Positions 12,701-18,961 of a stretch of DNA of 21,320 nt are shown piece after piece. The DNA lies in NCBI GenBank assembly GCA_020650975.1, contig JAIPMN010004463.1, positions 1-21,320 on the forward strand, read 5' to 3'. Both the position numbers and the translations under genes were made by a program. Under the pieces are notes generated by a model. That model was not told where the DNA came from and did no database searches. It worked only from the letters and a program-made list of their open reading frames with translations. The stretch's first letter is position 1. Each line of letters opens with the position of its first letter. Source of the stretch: Apostichopus californicus (taxonomy: Eukaryota > Echinodermata > Holothuroidea > Aspidochirotida > Stichopodidae).

Positions 12701-15529
12701 GGTTTCATCAATCTGGCTCTGCCATTTTATGGATTTTCAGAGCCCATTGCAGCCCCTACTCAGGAAGTATGCACCGTTTCTTTTATAATTTTTCAATTAA
12801 AATTAAAAATAAAAATTAAATACATTTTTTTTTTTAAATTTTTTAAATTTTTATATAATTTTTCAAATCTATATTCACTATACCTAGACAGATATTATCA
12901 AGCACCTCGGTTGTATTCACCTATGAAACCCATCCACTTGATTTTAATATTGCTGTATGAATCATCACCTCATGTGTTACCCCTGTTGTCAACTTTAGAA
13001 TTGGGAGTTTAGATACTATGTCATGGAAATACTTGTTTTTTAGTGATGATTAGAAAATGTCCAGATGCAAAAGAAGGAAAAAAAGTCCTAAACTACAATA
13101 AACGTGATATTTTATTTGCATTTTGCAATTGAACATTGTACAATTGAAAGATTTTCGTCACTGACAATTCCTGACAGTGTTAAGAGGAGCCAAACGAGGA
13201 ATATGGTCTGGTTTGGCTTGATAGACTTTTTTTTCGAGAAAGTTGTTTCATCGTTCCATTTCTTTCCGTACTTCAGTACAACGGCATCGAGTTTTCTCTG
13301 TGGGACCGCATTGACGTTAACGGCATCCAACAGAACGGCGTGGAGATGACCCTGCAAGACTTTCTGGACTATTTCCAGAAAGAGTTGCATCTGGAGATTA
13401 CGATGCTGTCTCAAGGCGTCTGTATGCTCTACTCATTCTTCATGCAGGCTGCAAAGCTCAAGGAGAGGAAAGCGCTCAAGTGAGTTTCATTTTTTATCAC
13501 AGATTCTTTGCTTGTGATATATTGCTGTAAGGGGGATTTGAGGGGGAGGGGCCCCCCCCCCCCTGATATTAAGTAGATTATATTGGCATTATTAGGATTT
13601 TAGTAAATGAATTAGCATTTCTGCCTTATCTTCAATCTGGTGAAACAAAGGAAACTGGTGTCATTTGCATTACTTGAAATTGGATTCCTTTTTTTTTTTA
13701 AGGATATGAACCAACATGTTTGAATTTTTGGAGTCCTTAGCCAATTGACAAATATGCCAAATTGACCTCTATTTAATTGTGAAATACAAATATCCCATTG
13801 TTGCATAATTTTGTAGCATAGAGGTTTTAACCAGGTTCAGGCCTAGATTTCTGAGAAACGCATCTGGTGTAACAAATGACATTGGTGTCATGGAAGTTAT
13901 TTCACTGTATTTTTTGTTCTTATGTTTGTGAGAAACATAGGATGCAAAGCGAAATTTGAAAATTAACCAAATATGCAATATTGAATTTTATGGTTGAAGC
14001 ACGAAATGTTCTTTCATAGTTCCATTTTGTATGTACCTCTTACCAACACTTTTGAAGCTAAGCTCTGCATTTAGGGTGTACTTGAAGATTTGTGTCTTTT
14101 CCCTGTTGCCGTTGGCTACATGCAGTTTACTCAGGGACAGTTCCTTAGTTGAACCGTCCTTATCAAGTAGCGGGTACTATGGGGTTCATAAATATAATCA
14201 ATAATTTCAAATTATTACAACAAATTTACTTTGTTATTATTTTATACTTGATATATTTTATACTTTATATTATTACTTGATTATACTATGGCACCAAATC
14301 CCACGTTTAAACTAAAATCGGAGAACTTTTAAAAGGATTGTCTGGTGGCCCAAAGATGTTACCTTAAAAAATGATAAATAATTTTCTAAACATGTTGTCA
14401 AAGTATGAGAACGCTAATGTTGCGTTTGACAGAGAAACGATTTTTTAATCGTTAAGGATAGATATTTCAAATATGATTTGAACAGTACAGAACGTGACGT
14501 CAACTATGCTATAGCAGATTGCGTCATAACCCACGCTTCGAACAGTACCTACAGTAATCACCACAAAACCGTGTTTGTATACAGATTAATTTCTTCCTTA
14601 ATTTCCTGTGAAATTTCTTATAAATTAGATATGTTTTTAAAAACTCATTAAGCCGCCTTGTATTGTGTAGATCAGTGATTTCGTGGTCTTTGTGTAACAC
14701 AAGATAAGTTTTAACAGCAGACGCTTCATTGTTTATACAACGCGCTATCCAGTTCCAGCGCGAAGAATGTTCGCATGTGTAGGCTACTCTAACGTTTACA
14801 ATCGGACATTTTTGCGAAGCCTAAGCTTCTCGGTACTACATTCTGCTCTGACATCAATTCCGCCAAGTTTTATCTTTCGGTGTTCCGAATGCTTTTCAAG
14901 TGCTTTTTACAGTAAATTTGATCCGTGAATTTTATTTCAGCGATTTCGAAGAACAGTTTATGAACTGTGGTTTTAGTGTGAGTGTACTATGTGCAACGCT
15001 ATACAAGTTCACCAACTGGGCATCGTAGGATATACGTTCGCGAGTATGTACGTTATATATATTAGGCAATCACATGTGCTTACACGTGAGAGTTTATTTG
15101 CTGCGGAAATGGGAGTGCTCACTTCAAGTCGCCTGTTTTGCCTATTTGCACTACTTCAATCACCATATTGAAGCGTTCGAACAAACGGTACTTTTGGTGA
15201 GAAACTGGTGAATTTGAAAACCAAATTTCTAAACGAAGCAAACGTCGAATGGGGACAATTTTTACATTGTTAGAAAGAGAAAAATAGTAACTACAAGGAC
15301 AATGTATCAAAATCTTCCACCAGATAATTCCTTTAAACAAAGCATGTTTTCACTTCTCTCTCAAACGCATGATGACATTTTTTCTTTTCCCAGGATGTCA
15401 GAGGTCGTAACCAAGGTATCCAAGAAGAAGATTCCTAGGCACGTCCGTCATCTGGTCCTTGAAATATGTTGCAATGACGATGATGGTGAAGACGTGGAGG
15501 TCCCCTACGTCAGGTACACCTTCCGTTGA
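613..15529 (+). CDS. UBA1: Ubiquitin-activating enzyme E1 (UBA1), 3' 17 coding exons, partial at 5' end
   Basis: E1 activates ubiquitin: it adenylates the ubiquitin C-terminus with ATP, forms a thioester on its own cysteine and passes ubiquitin to E2 enzymes, in cytosol and nucleus. Coding exons: 613-759, 2332-2478, 3914-4090, 4744-4845, 5217-5297, 5866-6021, 6736-6901, 7253-7514, 7914-7962, 9227-9373, 9803-9877, 10374-10509, 11304-11449, 12187-12279, 12575-12766, 13277-13479, 15394-15529. Together they give 804 residues, colinear with human UBA1 from about a quarter of the way in to its C-terminus. Visible landmarks are VGSGAIGCE (ATP loop), [30 protein letters not shown] with the catalytic Cys, and the ending [14 protein letters not shown]. 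Phases agree at every junction and no in-frame stop occurs. Motifs such as [19 protein letters not shown] fit UBA1 better than UBA6. The start codon, N-terminal adenylation half-domain and promoter lie outside the window. The only splice oddity is the GC donor after 11449. Confidence 0.97.
1595..1664 (-). repeat. tRNA-derived SINE head (minus orientation)
   Basis: Read on the minus strand from 1664, the sequence begins GGCAGTATAGCTCAGTTGG and continues TTGAGCAC. This is a good Pol III A box (TAGCTCAGTTGG), followed by an anticodon-arm-like CTTGAAATC and a weak B box near GGAGTTCTATTC. It resembles a tRNA-derived SINE head rather than a functional tRNA, because the acceptor stem does not close and the B box is degenerate. 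Confidence 0.55.
1743..1845 (+). repeat. tRNA-derived SINE head plus short tail (plus orientation)
   Basis: The A-box-like AGCTAAGTTGGTAGAGCAC at 1753-1771 is followed by CTTGTAATCC and a B-box-like GATTCAAATCTC near 1800. A short tail, ATGAAGTTCTTTGCTC, follows. A related motif occurs on the minus strand near 1700-1735 (TTTTCTTTGCTG), so the two heads probably belong to one SINE family or a compound insertion. Confidence 0.55.
2218..2240 (+). repeat. (TTG)n microsatellite
   Basis: About eight uninterrupted TTG/TGT triplets, roughly 90 bases upstream of the acceptor at 2331. Read as TGT it gives a spurious poly-cysteine peptide. Confidence 0.9.
2332..2478 (+). CDS. UBA1: UBA1 exon b: inactive adenylation domain
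   Basis: 49 codons in phase 0, from [12 protein letters not shown] to LPRPRNK. The core ITDFAKF and [12 protein letters not shown] motifs are those of the E1 inactive adenylation domain. Acceptor CTCCACAG|AAA, donor AAG|GTAAGT. Confidence 0.97.
3095..3290 (+). mobile_element. Possible hAT-family non-autonomous transposon remnant
   Basis: The segment opens with CAGTGGTTCTCAAAGTGG, which resembles hAT superfamily terminal repeats (CAGNGGTTCTCAAA). It is followed by a run of short G tracts (3127-3182) and GGGGGTCTGGGG (3257-3268). I did not find a matching inverted end or an 8-bp target duplication, so the right boundary is a guess and the copy may be truncated. Confidence 0.4.
3601..3707 (+). 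repeat. Dispersed repeat, copy 1
   Basis: Shares an ordered set of words with 10921-11013: TGTATAGCAATTTA, TTTGGAATAGC, GATGC, ATTCCCTG, CTCG and an end in ATATTA, with small gaps between. No family is recognised. Confidence 0.5.
3914..4090 (+). CDS. UBA1: UBA1 exon c: four-helix bundle and return to adenylation core
   Basis: 59 codons in phase 0, from [14 protein letters not shown] to [10 protein letters not shown]. The helical, charged first half corresponds to the four-helix bundle of E1. The second half ([17 protein letters not shown]) is the conserved helix of the inactive adenylation domain. Acceptor TACTAG|GTG, donor AAG|GTAATT. The GTG at 3914 is a Val codon at the exon edge, not a start. 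Confidence 0.96.
4091..4743 (+). other. UBA1: UBA1 intron with long pyrimidine tract
   Basis: 653-base intron from GTAATT to CTCGCAG. Most of 4185-4435 is C/T on this strand. The open frames at 4348 and 4621 are non-coding apart from exon d. Confidence 0.85.
4185..4435 (+). repeat. Imperfect polypyrimidine tract
   Basis: About 250 bases of degenerate CTTCC, CCCATC and TCTCC words with few purines. Such tracts can adopt triplex structure. Here it is simply low-complexity intronic sequence. Confidence 0.75.
4744..4845 (+). CDS. UBA1: UBA1 exon d: linker to active adenylation domain
   Basis: 34 codons in phase 0, from [20 protein letters not shown] to TEAECQA. ACSGKF and QWLYFDSLE are near-invariant in UBA1. 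Acceptor TCGCAG|GCC follows a CT-rich tract; donor GCT|GTAAGT. Confidence 0.97.
4846..5216 (+). other. UBA1: UBA1 intron, unremarkable
   Basis: 371-base GT-AG intron with acceptor tract CTCTCTCCTTCTACAG. I see no repeat or other feature. Confidence 0.8.
5217..5297 (+). CDS. UBA1: UBA1 exon e: start of active adenylation domain
   Basis: 27 codons in phase 0: [13 protein letters not shown], then [14 protein letters not shown]. It matches the RYDxQxxxFG...KLxxxKxFLV entry into the ATP-binding domain. Acceptor CTACAG|ACG, donor ATG|GTGAGT. Confidence 0.95.
5298..5865 (+). other. UBA1: UBA1 intron, with short (TA)n
   Basis: 568-base GT-AG intron. It contains a short TATATATATATA run near 5798-5811. 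The overlapping open frames on both strands (5536-5824) show no recognisable similarity. Confidence 0.75.
5866..6021 (+). CDS. UBA1: UBA1 exon f: ATP-binding core
   Basis: 52 codons in phase 0, [18 protein letters not shown] to FLFRPHDVQ. It holds the GxGxxG nucleotide loop at its first residues, the acidic TDMD strand end and [12 protein letters not shown], whose Asn/Arg/Gln contact ATP and Mg in E1 structures. Acceptor TTTAAG|GTT, donor CAG|GTGAGT. Confidence 0.98.
6022..6735 (+). other. UBA1: UBA1 intron, unremarkable
   Basis: 714-base GT-AG intron. A 13-bp unit TTATAGTTCACCA is repeated in tandem at 6213-6225 and 6226-6238. Nothing else stands out. Confidence 0.75.
6736..6901 (+). CDS. 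UBA1: UBA1 exon g: adenylation domain, ubiquitin-site helix
   Basis: 55 codons plus one base, from [16 protein letters not shown] to [10 protein letters not shown]. The Lys in PKS and the Asp of ALDNVDAR are conserved adenylation-site residues of the E1 family. The final C (6901) joins GT of the next exon to make Arg. Acceptor CAACAG|CAC, donor C|GTGAGT. Confidence 0.96.
6902..7252 (+). other. UBA1: UBA1 intron with 22-bp tandem repeat
   Basis: 351-base intron, phase 1. It contains a 22-bp tandem repeat at 7127-7189. Confidence 0.85.
7127..7189 (+). repeat. 22-bp tandem repeat, 2.8 copies
   Basis: The unit is GTATGGACCCACTCTGTCCC followed by AC. Copies at 7127-7148 and 7149-7170 are identical; a partial diverged copy spans 7171-7189. 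Confidence 0.9.
7253..7514 (+). CDS. UBA1: UBA1 exon h: crossover loop and catalytic cysteine
   Basis: Two bases completing Arg, then 86 codons ([18 protein letters not shown] to NVSLYI), then AA of a split Asn. It carries [30 protein letters not shown] and [14 protein letters not shown]. The Cys of ICTLKNFP, codon 7405-7407, is residue 377 of the visible product and aligns with human Cys632, the ubiquitin thioester site. Acceptor TCTGTAG|GT, donor AA|GTAAGT. Confidence 0.98.
7515..7913 (+). other. UBA1: UBA1 intron, unremarkable
   Basis: 399-base intron, phase 2, GTAAGT to ATTTTAG. Two open frames (to 7639 and 7678-7863) have no recognisable similarity. Confidence 0.75.
7914..7962 (+). CDS. 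UBA1: UBA1 exon i: small exon of the catalytic-cysteine domain
   Basis: 49 bases: T completing Asn, then 16 codons giving [16 protein letters not shown]. It aligns with the DPKFVERTLRLAG segment of human UBA1. Acceptor TTTTAG|T, donor CCG|GTAAGT. It is too short to appear as an open frame and is found only by splice sites and family similarity. Confidence 0.94.
8361..8488 (+). pseudogene. Possible decayed THAP-type zinc-finger segment
   Basis: From 8361 one frame reads [11 protein letters not shown], then after a stop (8403) FRRFLREIG, then after a second stop (8442) KKWTI. In another frame CNEH lies at 8477-8488. The order Cys-x4-Cys, SFH, a basic stretch, Trp, Cys-x2-His, with about 38 residues between the Cys-x4-Cys pair and Cys-x2-His, matches a THAP domain. 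Two stops and at least one frameshift mean it is not functional. THAP domains occur in cellular genes and in P-element-type transposases. The match is short and could be chance. Confidence 0.3.
8695..9010 (+). repeat. Degenerate GGAT/GATA/ATAT simple-repeat block
   Basis: About 300 bases built from GGAT, GATA, GATG and ATAT words, for example GGATGGATGGATGGAT near 8896-8911. The minus-strand open frame here (Tyr/Ile/Pro-rich) is a product of the repeat and not a gene. Confidence 0.85.
9227..9373 (+). CDS. UBA1: UBA1 exon j: second catalytic-cysteine half-domain
   Basis: 49 codons in phase 0, from [16 protein letters not shown] to [23 protein letters not shown] and [13 protein letters not shown] match the SCCH domain of UBA1. 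Acceptor CCTCAG|ATG, donor CAG|GTAATG. The ATG at the exon start is internal. Confidence 0.96.
9374..9802 (+). other. UBA1: UBA1 intron with G-rich patch
   Basis: 429-base GT-AG intron. A G-rich patch lies at 9423-9465, about 50 bases after the donor. The rest is ordinary. Confidence 0.8.
9423..9465 (+). repeat. G-rich patch, possible G-quadruplex
   Basis: Runs of three or more G are separated by short loops: GGGAGGGC, then a run of ten G, then CTGGGTGG, GGGG and GAGGGAGGG. They are on the transcribed sense strand, so the pre-mRNA could fold into a quadruplex. Confidence 0.7.
9803..9877 (+). CDS. UBA1: UBA1 exon k: SCCH domain, FWSGPKR motif
   Basis: 25 codons in phase 0, [20 protein letters not shown] and then [19 protein letters not shown] is a UBA1 signature. 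Acceptor CTCAG|GTT, donor AAA|GTGAGT. Confidence 0.96.
9878..10373 (+). other. UBA1: UBA1 intron with (CT)n
   Basis: 496-base GT-AG intron. A TCTCTC microsatellite is at 9900-9918. Nothing else is recognised. Confidence 0.8.
10374..10509 (+). CDS. UBA1: UBA1 exon l: SCCH domain
   Basis: 45 codons plus one base, [19 protein letters not shown] to VAPFKPKE. It matches LHLDYVMAAANLFAQTYG of human UBA1 and ends before the FTPKSG-like linker. The final G joins GT of the next exon as Gly. Acceptor TTCAG|GAT, donor G|GTGAGA. Confidence 0.95.
10510..11303 (+). other. UBA1: UBA1 intron with dispersed repeat copy 2
   Basis: 794-base intron, phase 1. It contains at 10921-11013 the second copy of the repeat also seen at 3601-3707. 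No coding potential is seen. Confidence 0.75.
10921..11013 (+). repeat. Dispersed repeat, copy 2
   Basis: Parallels 3601-3707: TGTGTAGCAATTTA, TTTGGAATAGC, CTATTCCCTG, CTCG, ATATTA, in the same order and orientation with small indels. Confidence 0.5.
11304..11449 (+). CDS. UBA1: UBA1 exon m: SCCH to adenylation domain return, with GC donor
   Basis: Two bases completing Gly, then 48 codons from [11 protein letters not shown] to VIKPLDFEK. The acidic middle ([18 protein letters not shown]) is a variable part of E1. DFEK immediately precedes the conserved DDDTN of the next exon. Acceptor CTGTCAG|GT. The donor reads GAAAAG|GCAAGT, a GC-AG intron with an otherwise perfect consensus. Confidence 0.95.
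11450..12186 (+). other. UBA1: UBA1 GC-AG intron
   Basis: 737-base intron starting GCAAGTATC and ending TTTCAG. A short hairpin CCTGAC-TTTCTT-GTCAGG lies at 12026-12043. No alternative GT donor nearby keeps the frame and the DFEK|DDDTN junction. Confidence 0.88.
12187..12279 (+). CDS. UBA1: UBA1 exon n: adenylation domain C-terminal part
   Basis: 31 codons in phase 0: [20 protein letters not shown], then [11 protein letters not shown]. This is the strongly conserved DDDxNxHxDFIxAxSNLRAxNY motif. Acceptor TTTCAG|GAT, donor AAG|GTATGC. Confidence 0.97.
12575..12766 (+). CDS. UBA1: UBA1 exon o: end of adenylation domain
   Basis: 64 codons in phase 0, [20 protein letters not shown] to [12 protein letters not shown]. 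The [22 protein letters not shown] helix and [19 protein letters not shown] are hallmark E1 sequences. Acceptor TTCTCTCAG|ACC, donor GAA|GTATGC. It follows a 295-base intron (12280-12574) in which I see nothing of note. Confidence 0.97.
12767..13276 (+). other. UBA1: UBA1 intron with A/T-rich low-complexity stretch
   Basis: 510-base GT-AG intron. 12781-12866 is almost pure A/T (runs of AAATT and T12-type tracts). No gene is seen; the open frames here are artefacts of exon read-through. Confidence 0.8.
13277..13479 (+). CDS. UBA1: UBA1 exon p: ubiquitin-fold domain (UFD), first part
   Basis: 67 codons plus two bases, [16 protein letters not shown] to LKERKAL. It begins the C-terminal ubiquitin-fold domain that recruits E2. 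[23 protein letters not shown] and MLYSFF are conserved. The final AA joins G of the last exon as Lys. Acceptor ACTTCAG|TAC, donor AA|GTGAGT. Confidence 0.96.
13531..13563 (+). repeat. G-run / C-run quasi-palindrome
   Basis: GGGGG, GAGGGGGAGGGG, then a homopolymer of twelve C. The G and C runs could pair as a hairpin, and the C tract is prone to length error in sequencing. Confidence 0.8.
14400..15290. other. CpG-rich intronic block of unknown origin
   Basis: Compared with neighbouring introns this block has many CpG dinucleotides (for example ACGCGCTATCC, CAGCGCGAAG, ACGTTCGCG). It contains a palindromic CRE-type TGACGTCA at 14495-14502. GAACAGTAC occurs twice, near 14480 and 14539. It could be a recent repeat insertion that has not lost its CpGs, or a regulatory region. 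No terminal repeats were found and the borders are approximate. Confidence 0.4.
15394..15529 (+). CDS. UBA1: UBA1 terminal coding exon: end of UFD and stop
   Basis: G completing Lys, then 44 codons ([20 protein letters not shown] to [12 protein letters not shown]) and the stop TGA at 15527-15529. [20 protein letters not shown] is the canonical C-terminus. Acceptor TTTTCCCAG|G. Confidence 0.98.
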
Positions 15530-16290
15530 TGCGTCCTGTCGCAGCGTCCATTATCCCATACTGTGCTAGTTGGGACACTTGTTTGTGTAAGAGTTACTAA
15601 CAAGGAAGGATCAATTTTCACTTTTGTGATTGTCCTCTGCATAGATAGGCCTTGTACATTTTTTCTCTTCAGTTCAGTTCTTTGTTTTCTTTTCTTTTTC
15701 TAAGAGTGTGAGGCAAAACTGCGGGCAGATTCGATCCGCCATTACATCCAGAAGTATGTAGAAATTTCAAGTCTCATTAGATTGTAGTCTTGTATTTAAC
15801 ACAGAATTGTCACTTTCGAGTAGTCTGATCAGGGTAATAGTTTGCTTTTTTGGATCACAGCTTGACATTTTATTTGACAGTCATCATAGTAAAGGCATGC
15901 ATGTCATAGGTTACTACTGTCAGCCTCTAGGTAAGAGGATATCCCATAGTTTACAGAATCGGTGTCGTGAATCAATGTTTGGCAACCCATTGGAGAATCG
16001 TCTCTAAGACTTCTACCACACACTATAGCTAGTTGTGCTGCATTGTTAAACATACGTCATGGCTGAGTAAAGCTTGGGATATTGTAGGCTAAGGATAGGA
16101 CATTACAGTGTCTAAGAGTCATCATGAGGCTTACTTAAGGCATAAATCATTGTAAGACTTCAGTATGAGAGGGAAAAGGTGGATCATGGTGTGGGTGGGG
16201 GTTAGTGTGGCACAATTTTATTTACTATGTAACAATTTCAGAGCAAGAATTATTCTAATTATGGTTTGTGTCTCTAGTCACCAAGACAAA

Positions 16291-16473
16291 GATCGTCATG
16301 CTAACACTCTTTGCACAGTTAAGTCAGCTACCTCCACAAATAATTGTTAAAGCTATCCGTCTGTTCAACTGTGTTACAACTGTGTGATCATCATGCTAAC
16401 ACTCTTGCACAGTTAAGTCAGCTACCTCCACAAATAATTGTGAAAGTTGTATCCGTCTGTTCAACTGTGTTAC
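16291..16473 (+). repeat. Tandem duplication, two copies with 95-bp period
   Basis: 16291-16377 and 16386-16473 are nearly identical; both carry CATGCTAACACTCT, AGTTAAGTCAGCTACCTCC and TCCGTCTGTTCAACTGTGTT. A few substitutions and short indels separate the copies. Confidence 0.92.
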
Positions 16474-16740
16474 TAAATGATCTCTAAAGCAGGTAGTTTG
16501 CTATGTAGTCGATGGTAAGAATTATAAATATCAAAGTGATGCATCTCTGTTCCCATAACTCTAGCTGTCTATTTAATGTGAACCCTATCAACATATCTGA
16601 CAGTTTGCATCAGTAGTAAGTAATAGTAACAGCTTGTACTTATACATGTCTTGCTTCTTGCAGTGCCAACAAACATGTTCTTCATATTTGAAATTTAATA
16701 TCCTTACAAAACCCCTCAGTTTAAAGCACCCTGTGACAAT

Positions 16741-16920
16741 TTAATCAAACCTGCTGGGCAAGGGGGTTAATCAAACCTGATGGGGTAGGGAGTTCATCAA
16801 ACCTGATGGGGTAGGGGGTTAATCAAACCTGCTGGGGTAGGGGTTATCAAACCTGGTTTGGTAGGGCGTTAATCAAACCTGCTGGGGTAGGGGGTTTTCA
16901 AACCTGGTGGGGGAATTGGG
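16741..16920 (+). repeat. 26-bp G-rich minisatellite, seven copies
   Basis: The unit is TTAATCAAACCTGCTGGGG followed by TAGGGGG. Copies start at 16741, 16767, 16793, 16819, 16844, 16869 and 16895; two are 25 bp, the rest 26 bp. Each copy ends in G runs, so the array has quadruplex potential on the UBA1 sense strand. Confidence 0.93.
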
Positions 16921-18083
16921 TGTGGCACAGAATAAGAGAAACTAGTTTGGGGGTTTTTCAATACATGAAAATGAGTAATTAAAAGTTTCCAATCGATTTT
17001 GCATCTTTTCATTTACAAATTAAGGTCATTTACATATTAACATACAGATGGGCATAATTCTAAGTTATACTCCATTAGTCAAACTTATGACTAAACTGTA
17101 ATGGGATTTTCAATATAGATACTGTTTCGAGATCAATGCAAACAGCTGCTCCATCAACACCAATCATATTATATAGTAATTATGATGTAATTTCAGGGTA
17201 AGAAGTATCAGCAAACAGCCAGCAGGGCAAGCCCAGGTCTTGTCCATTACAGCTAACTTTATACGAAATGTGAAACATTATGTGAAATGTGAAACATTAA
17301 ATGTGTGTCAACTATGTTATCATTCATCAGATCCGTATCTGAAAGAAAGTATTCTTATTTGTGCAAAATCGAAATCTGTTGCTAATAATTTAATTTGCCT
17401 CTTGTTTTGTTGGAGTTGACTTTTTGTGTTAGATGGGAGTTTTTTTTAGTACTAACAACAACGATCTGTCCAGGATGATATTCATCATACACACACTCAC
17501 ACACAATGGTAGAGTAGTAAACTGCTCACTTAAACACAACATCATTAATAATGCTTTTCCTTTCCTTTTTGTACCAGTTATGTCTATAAAATGCTCTAAT
17601 TGTTTAAATCTAAGAGTAGCACTATCTTGTGAAGATTCTTGTTAAGATTAAAAGTGCCTCAATGAATATACAGATGTTGAAAAATTTGTGTCAAATTTAA
17701 ATATTTTTGGCTGGAGATTTTTTTTTTTTCACTTACACATTGTTCCCCATTTTAAATAGGGTTTGGGTAAATTTTAGGTATGTTTGCAGGCTTTCTTCTG
17801 CAGAAAAGTGCAAGTGGCTTTGCCAGTAAAAATGGTCAAATCCACTGGCATTGAGCTAGTAAATATTTGAAAAACTCCAGTATCAAGAGTTTAAAGCCCT
17901 AACAATGTGTATGACACACAAACTAACCAGTATCTAATGAAGGAATTATAATAACCCTTTATTCTCGATTTAAAGGATTGAAAAAAAGTCTGCCAAGTCC
18001 ATGAGTAGAGTCTTTAGTGGAGAGTGCAGGACATTTGAGGATTAAAGTACATACAGTGTGTGGATCATAGTATTACAACACAA

Positions 18084-18089
18084 AATAAA
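18084..18089 (+). terminator. Candidate polyadenylation signal AATAAA (plus strand)
   Basis: AATAAA in an A-rich context, 2.6 kb after the UBA1 stop. It is the first canonical hexamer I see downstream of UBA1. Whether it is used is unknown. Confidence 0.25.
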
Positions 18090-18400
18090 TATTAATGAGA
18101 GAGCAGCCAAGAATATTCTTCATAAATGCTTTAATTCAGCTGCTAAAATCTATTTTACATATATATACATACTGAGAGATTACACTATTTAATAGTCATA
18201 TAATGCTGTCCATCTTTTCATATATATTCTCTATACAACTCTAATGAAGATGGACTCTTCAATAACATTCCTTTCACGAATCCTACCATCATAGAACACT
18301 GGCATGTCAAACACTGTTCTGGAATCTAATGGGATAAATTCGATCACCACTGAGGCCATTTTTGGTGCTGCTTAATTTGGGTTTGGTTGAATCCATCTTG

Positions 18401-18466
18401 CACCCTCCCTCCCAACCTGTACACCCTCCCTCCCATCTTTACGCCCTCCCTCCAACCCACCTGTAC
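18401..18466 (+). repeat. 21-bp pyrimidine-rich tandem repeat
   Basis: About 2.8 diverged copies of CACCCTCCCTCCCAACCTGT plus A, starting at 18401, 18422 and 18443. Confidence 0.8.
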
Positions 18467-18606
18467 TTCCACCAACCTGCACTTCATAAAATTCCCCTAC
18501 TTCATTCACAAACAATCTGTTCTTTGTGTGGTATTTATGATCTCACTGCCCATCTGGATAATGCTTCTTAGTTCACACATAATGCCATCTCATAGGATAA
18601 CACACT

Positions 18607-18738
18607 CTATGCAGACATTCACCTTGAAGTATAGCTGTCAATAAATACACCATGTGAAATCCTGTCCTATTCACACTATGCAGACATTCACTTTGAAGTA
18701 TAGCTGTCAATAAATACACCATGTGAAATCCTGTCCTT
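18607..18738 (+). repeat. 69-bp tandem duplication carrying AATAAA
   Basis: CTATGCAGACATTCAC starts at 18607 and again at 18676. Each copy includes TATAGCTGTCAATAAATACA and ends GTGAAATCCTGTCC. The copies differ by about one base. The AATAAA hexamers fall at 18640-18645 and 18709-18714. Confidence 0.92.
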
Positions 18739-18742
18739 TATT
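18737..18742 (-). terminator. Candidate polyadenylation signal of the convergent minus-strand gene
   Basis: TTTATT on the plus strand is AATAAA on the minus strand, about 115 bases after the minus-strand stop codon (18855-18857). The distance suits a short 3' UTR. Confidence 0.5.
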
Positions 18743-18854
18743 CACAAATATATCGTCTGGCCCGCCTGGTGTGATTCTCTATGGATTACTCGTCGTATTT
18801 TCGTTGTGAATTTATGATGAGCACTCTGCTTCATCTGAACAGAACAAATACCCT

Positions 18855-18961
18855 TCATCTGAAAGGCTGTAGCACTGATTCTGTGTGTGCTGTGTGTGAC
18901 GATTCTTCCAGTATACCAGTGAGGTCGCTATAAGACTGTAGGGCCGAGTCACTCACAGAAG
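18855..18961 (-). CDS. Convergent gene, terminal coding exon
   Basis: 107 bases: CT completing Ala, 34 codons (SVSDSALQSYSDLTGILEES to ESVLQPFR) and TGA. The acceptor CTTCTTACAG precedes it on the minus strand. Confidence 0.62.

Larger units (their letters stand above)
13480..15393 (+). other. UBA1: Last UBA1 intron, with CpG-rich block
   Basis: 1914-base intron, phase 2. A G-run followed by a C12 run lies at 13531-13563. The stretch from about 14400 to 15290 is much richer in CpG than the other introns. No protein is recognised in the open frames at 13612-13978 or 14989-15340. Confidence 0.8.
15530..18736 (+). other. UBA1 3' UTR and intergenic region
   Basis: No gene is recognised. Features are a 95-bp tandem duplication, a 26-bp minisatellite, a 19-bp tandem pair near 17265, a 21-bp pyrimidine repeat at 18401-18466 and a 69-bp duplication. 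The end of the UBA1 transcript is not fixed: plus-strand candidates are ATTAAA at 17296, 17647 and 18041 and AATAAA at 18084, 18640 and 18709. No AATAAA is visible in the first 2 kb after the stop. Confidence 0.6.

Noticed and set aside
13112-13414. 100-residue minus-strand open frame
   Set aside because: It is the antisense shadow of UBA1 exon p.
613-15529. Assignment to UBA6 or UBA7
   Set aside because: The motifs around the catalytic Cys and the [12 protein letters not shown] and DVEVPYVRY segments match UBA1 more closely.
16741-16920. CRISPR-like array
   Set aside because: Units are contiguous with no spacers and the DNA is animal nuclear sequence, so it is a minisatellite.
18362-18644. 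Overlapping plus-strand open frames rich in Pro and Ser
   Set aside because: They are translations of the 21-bp pyrimidine repeat and flanking sequence with no recognisable domain.
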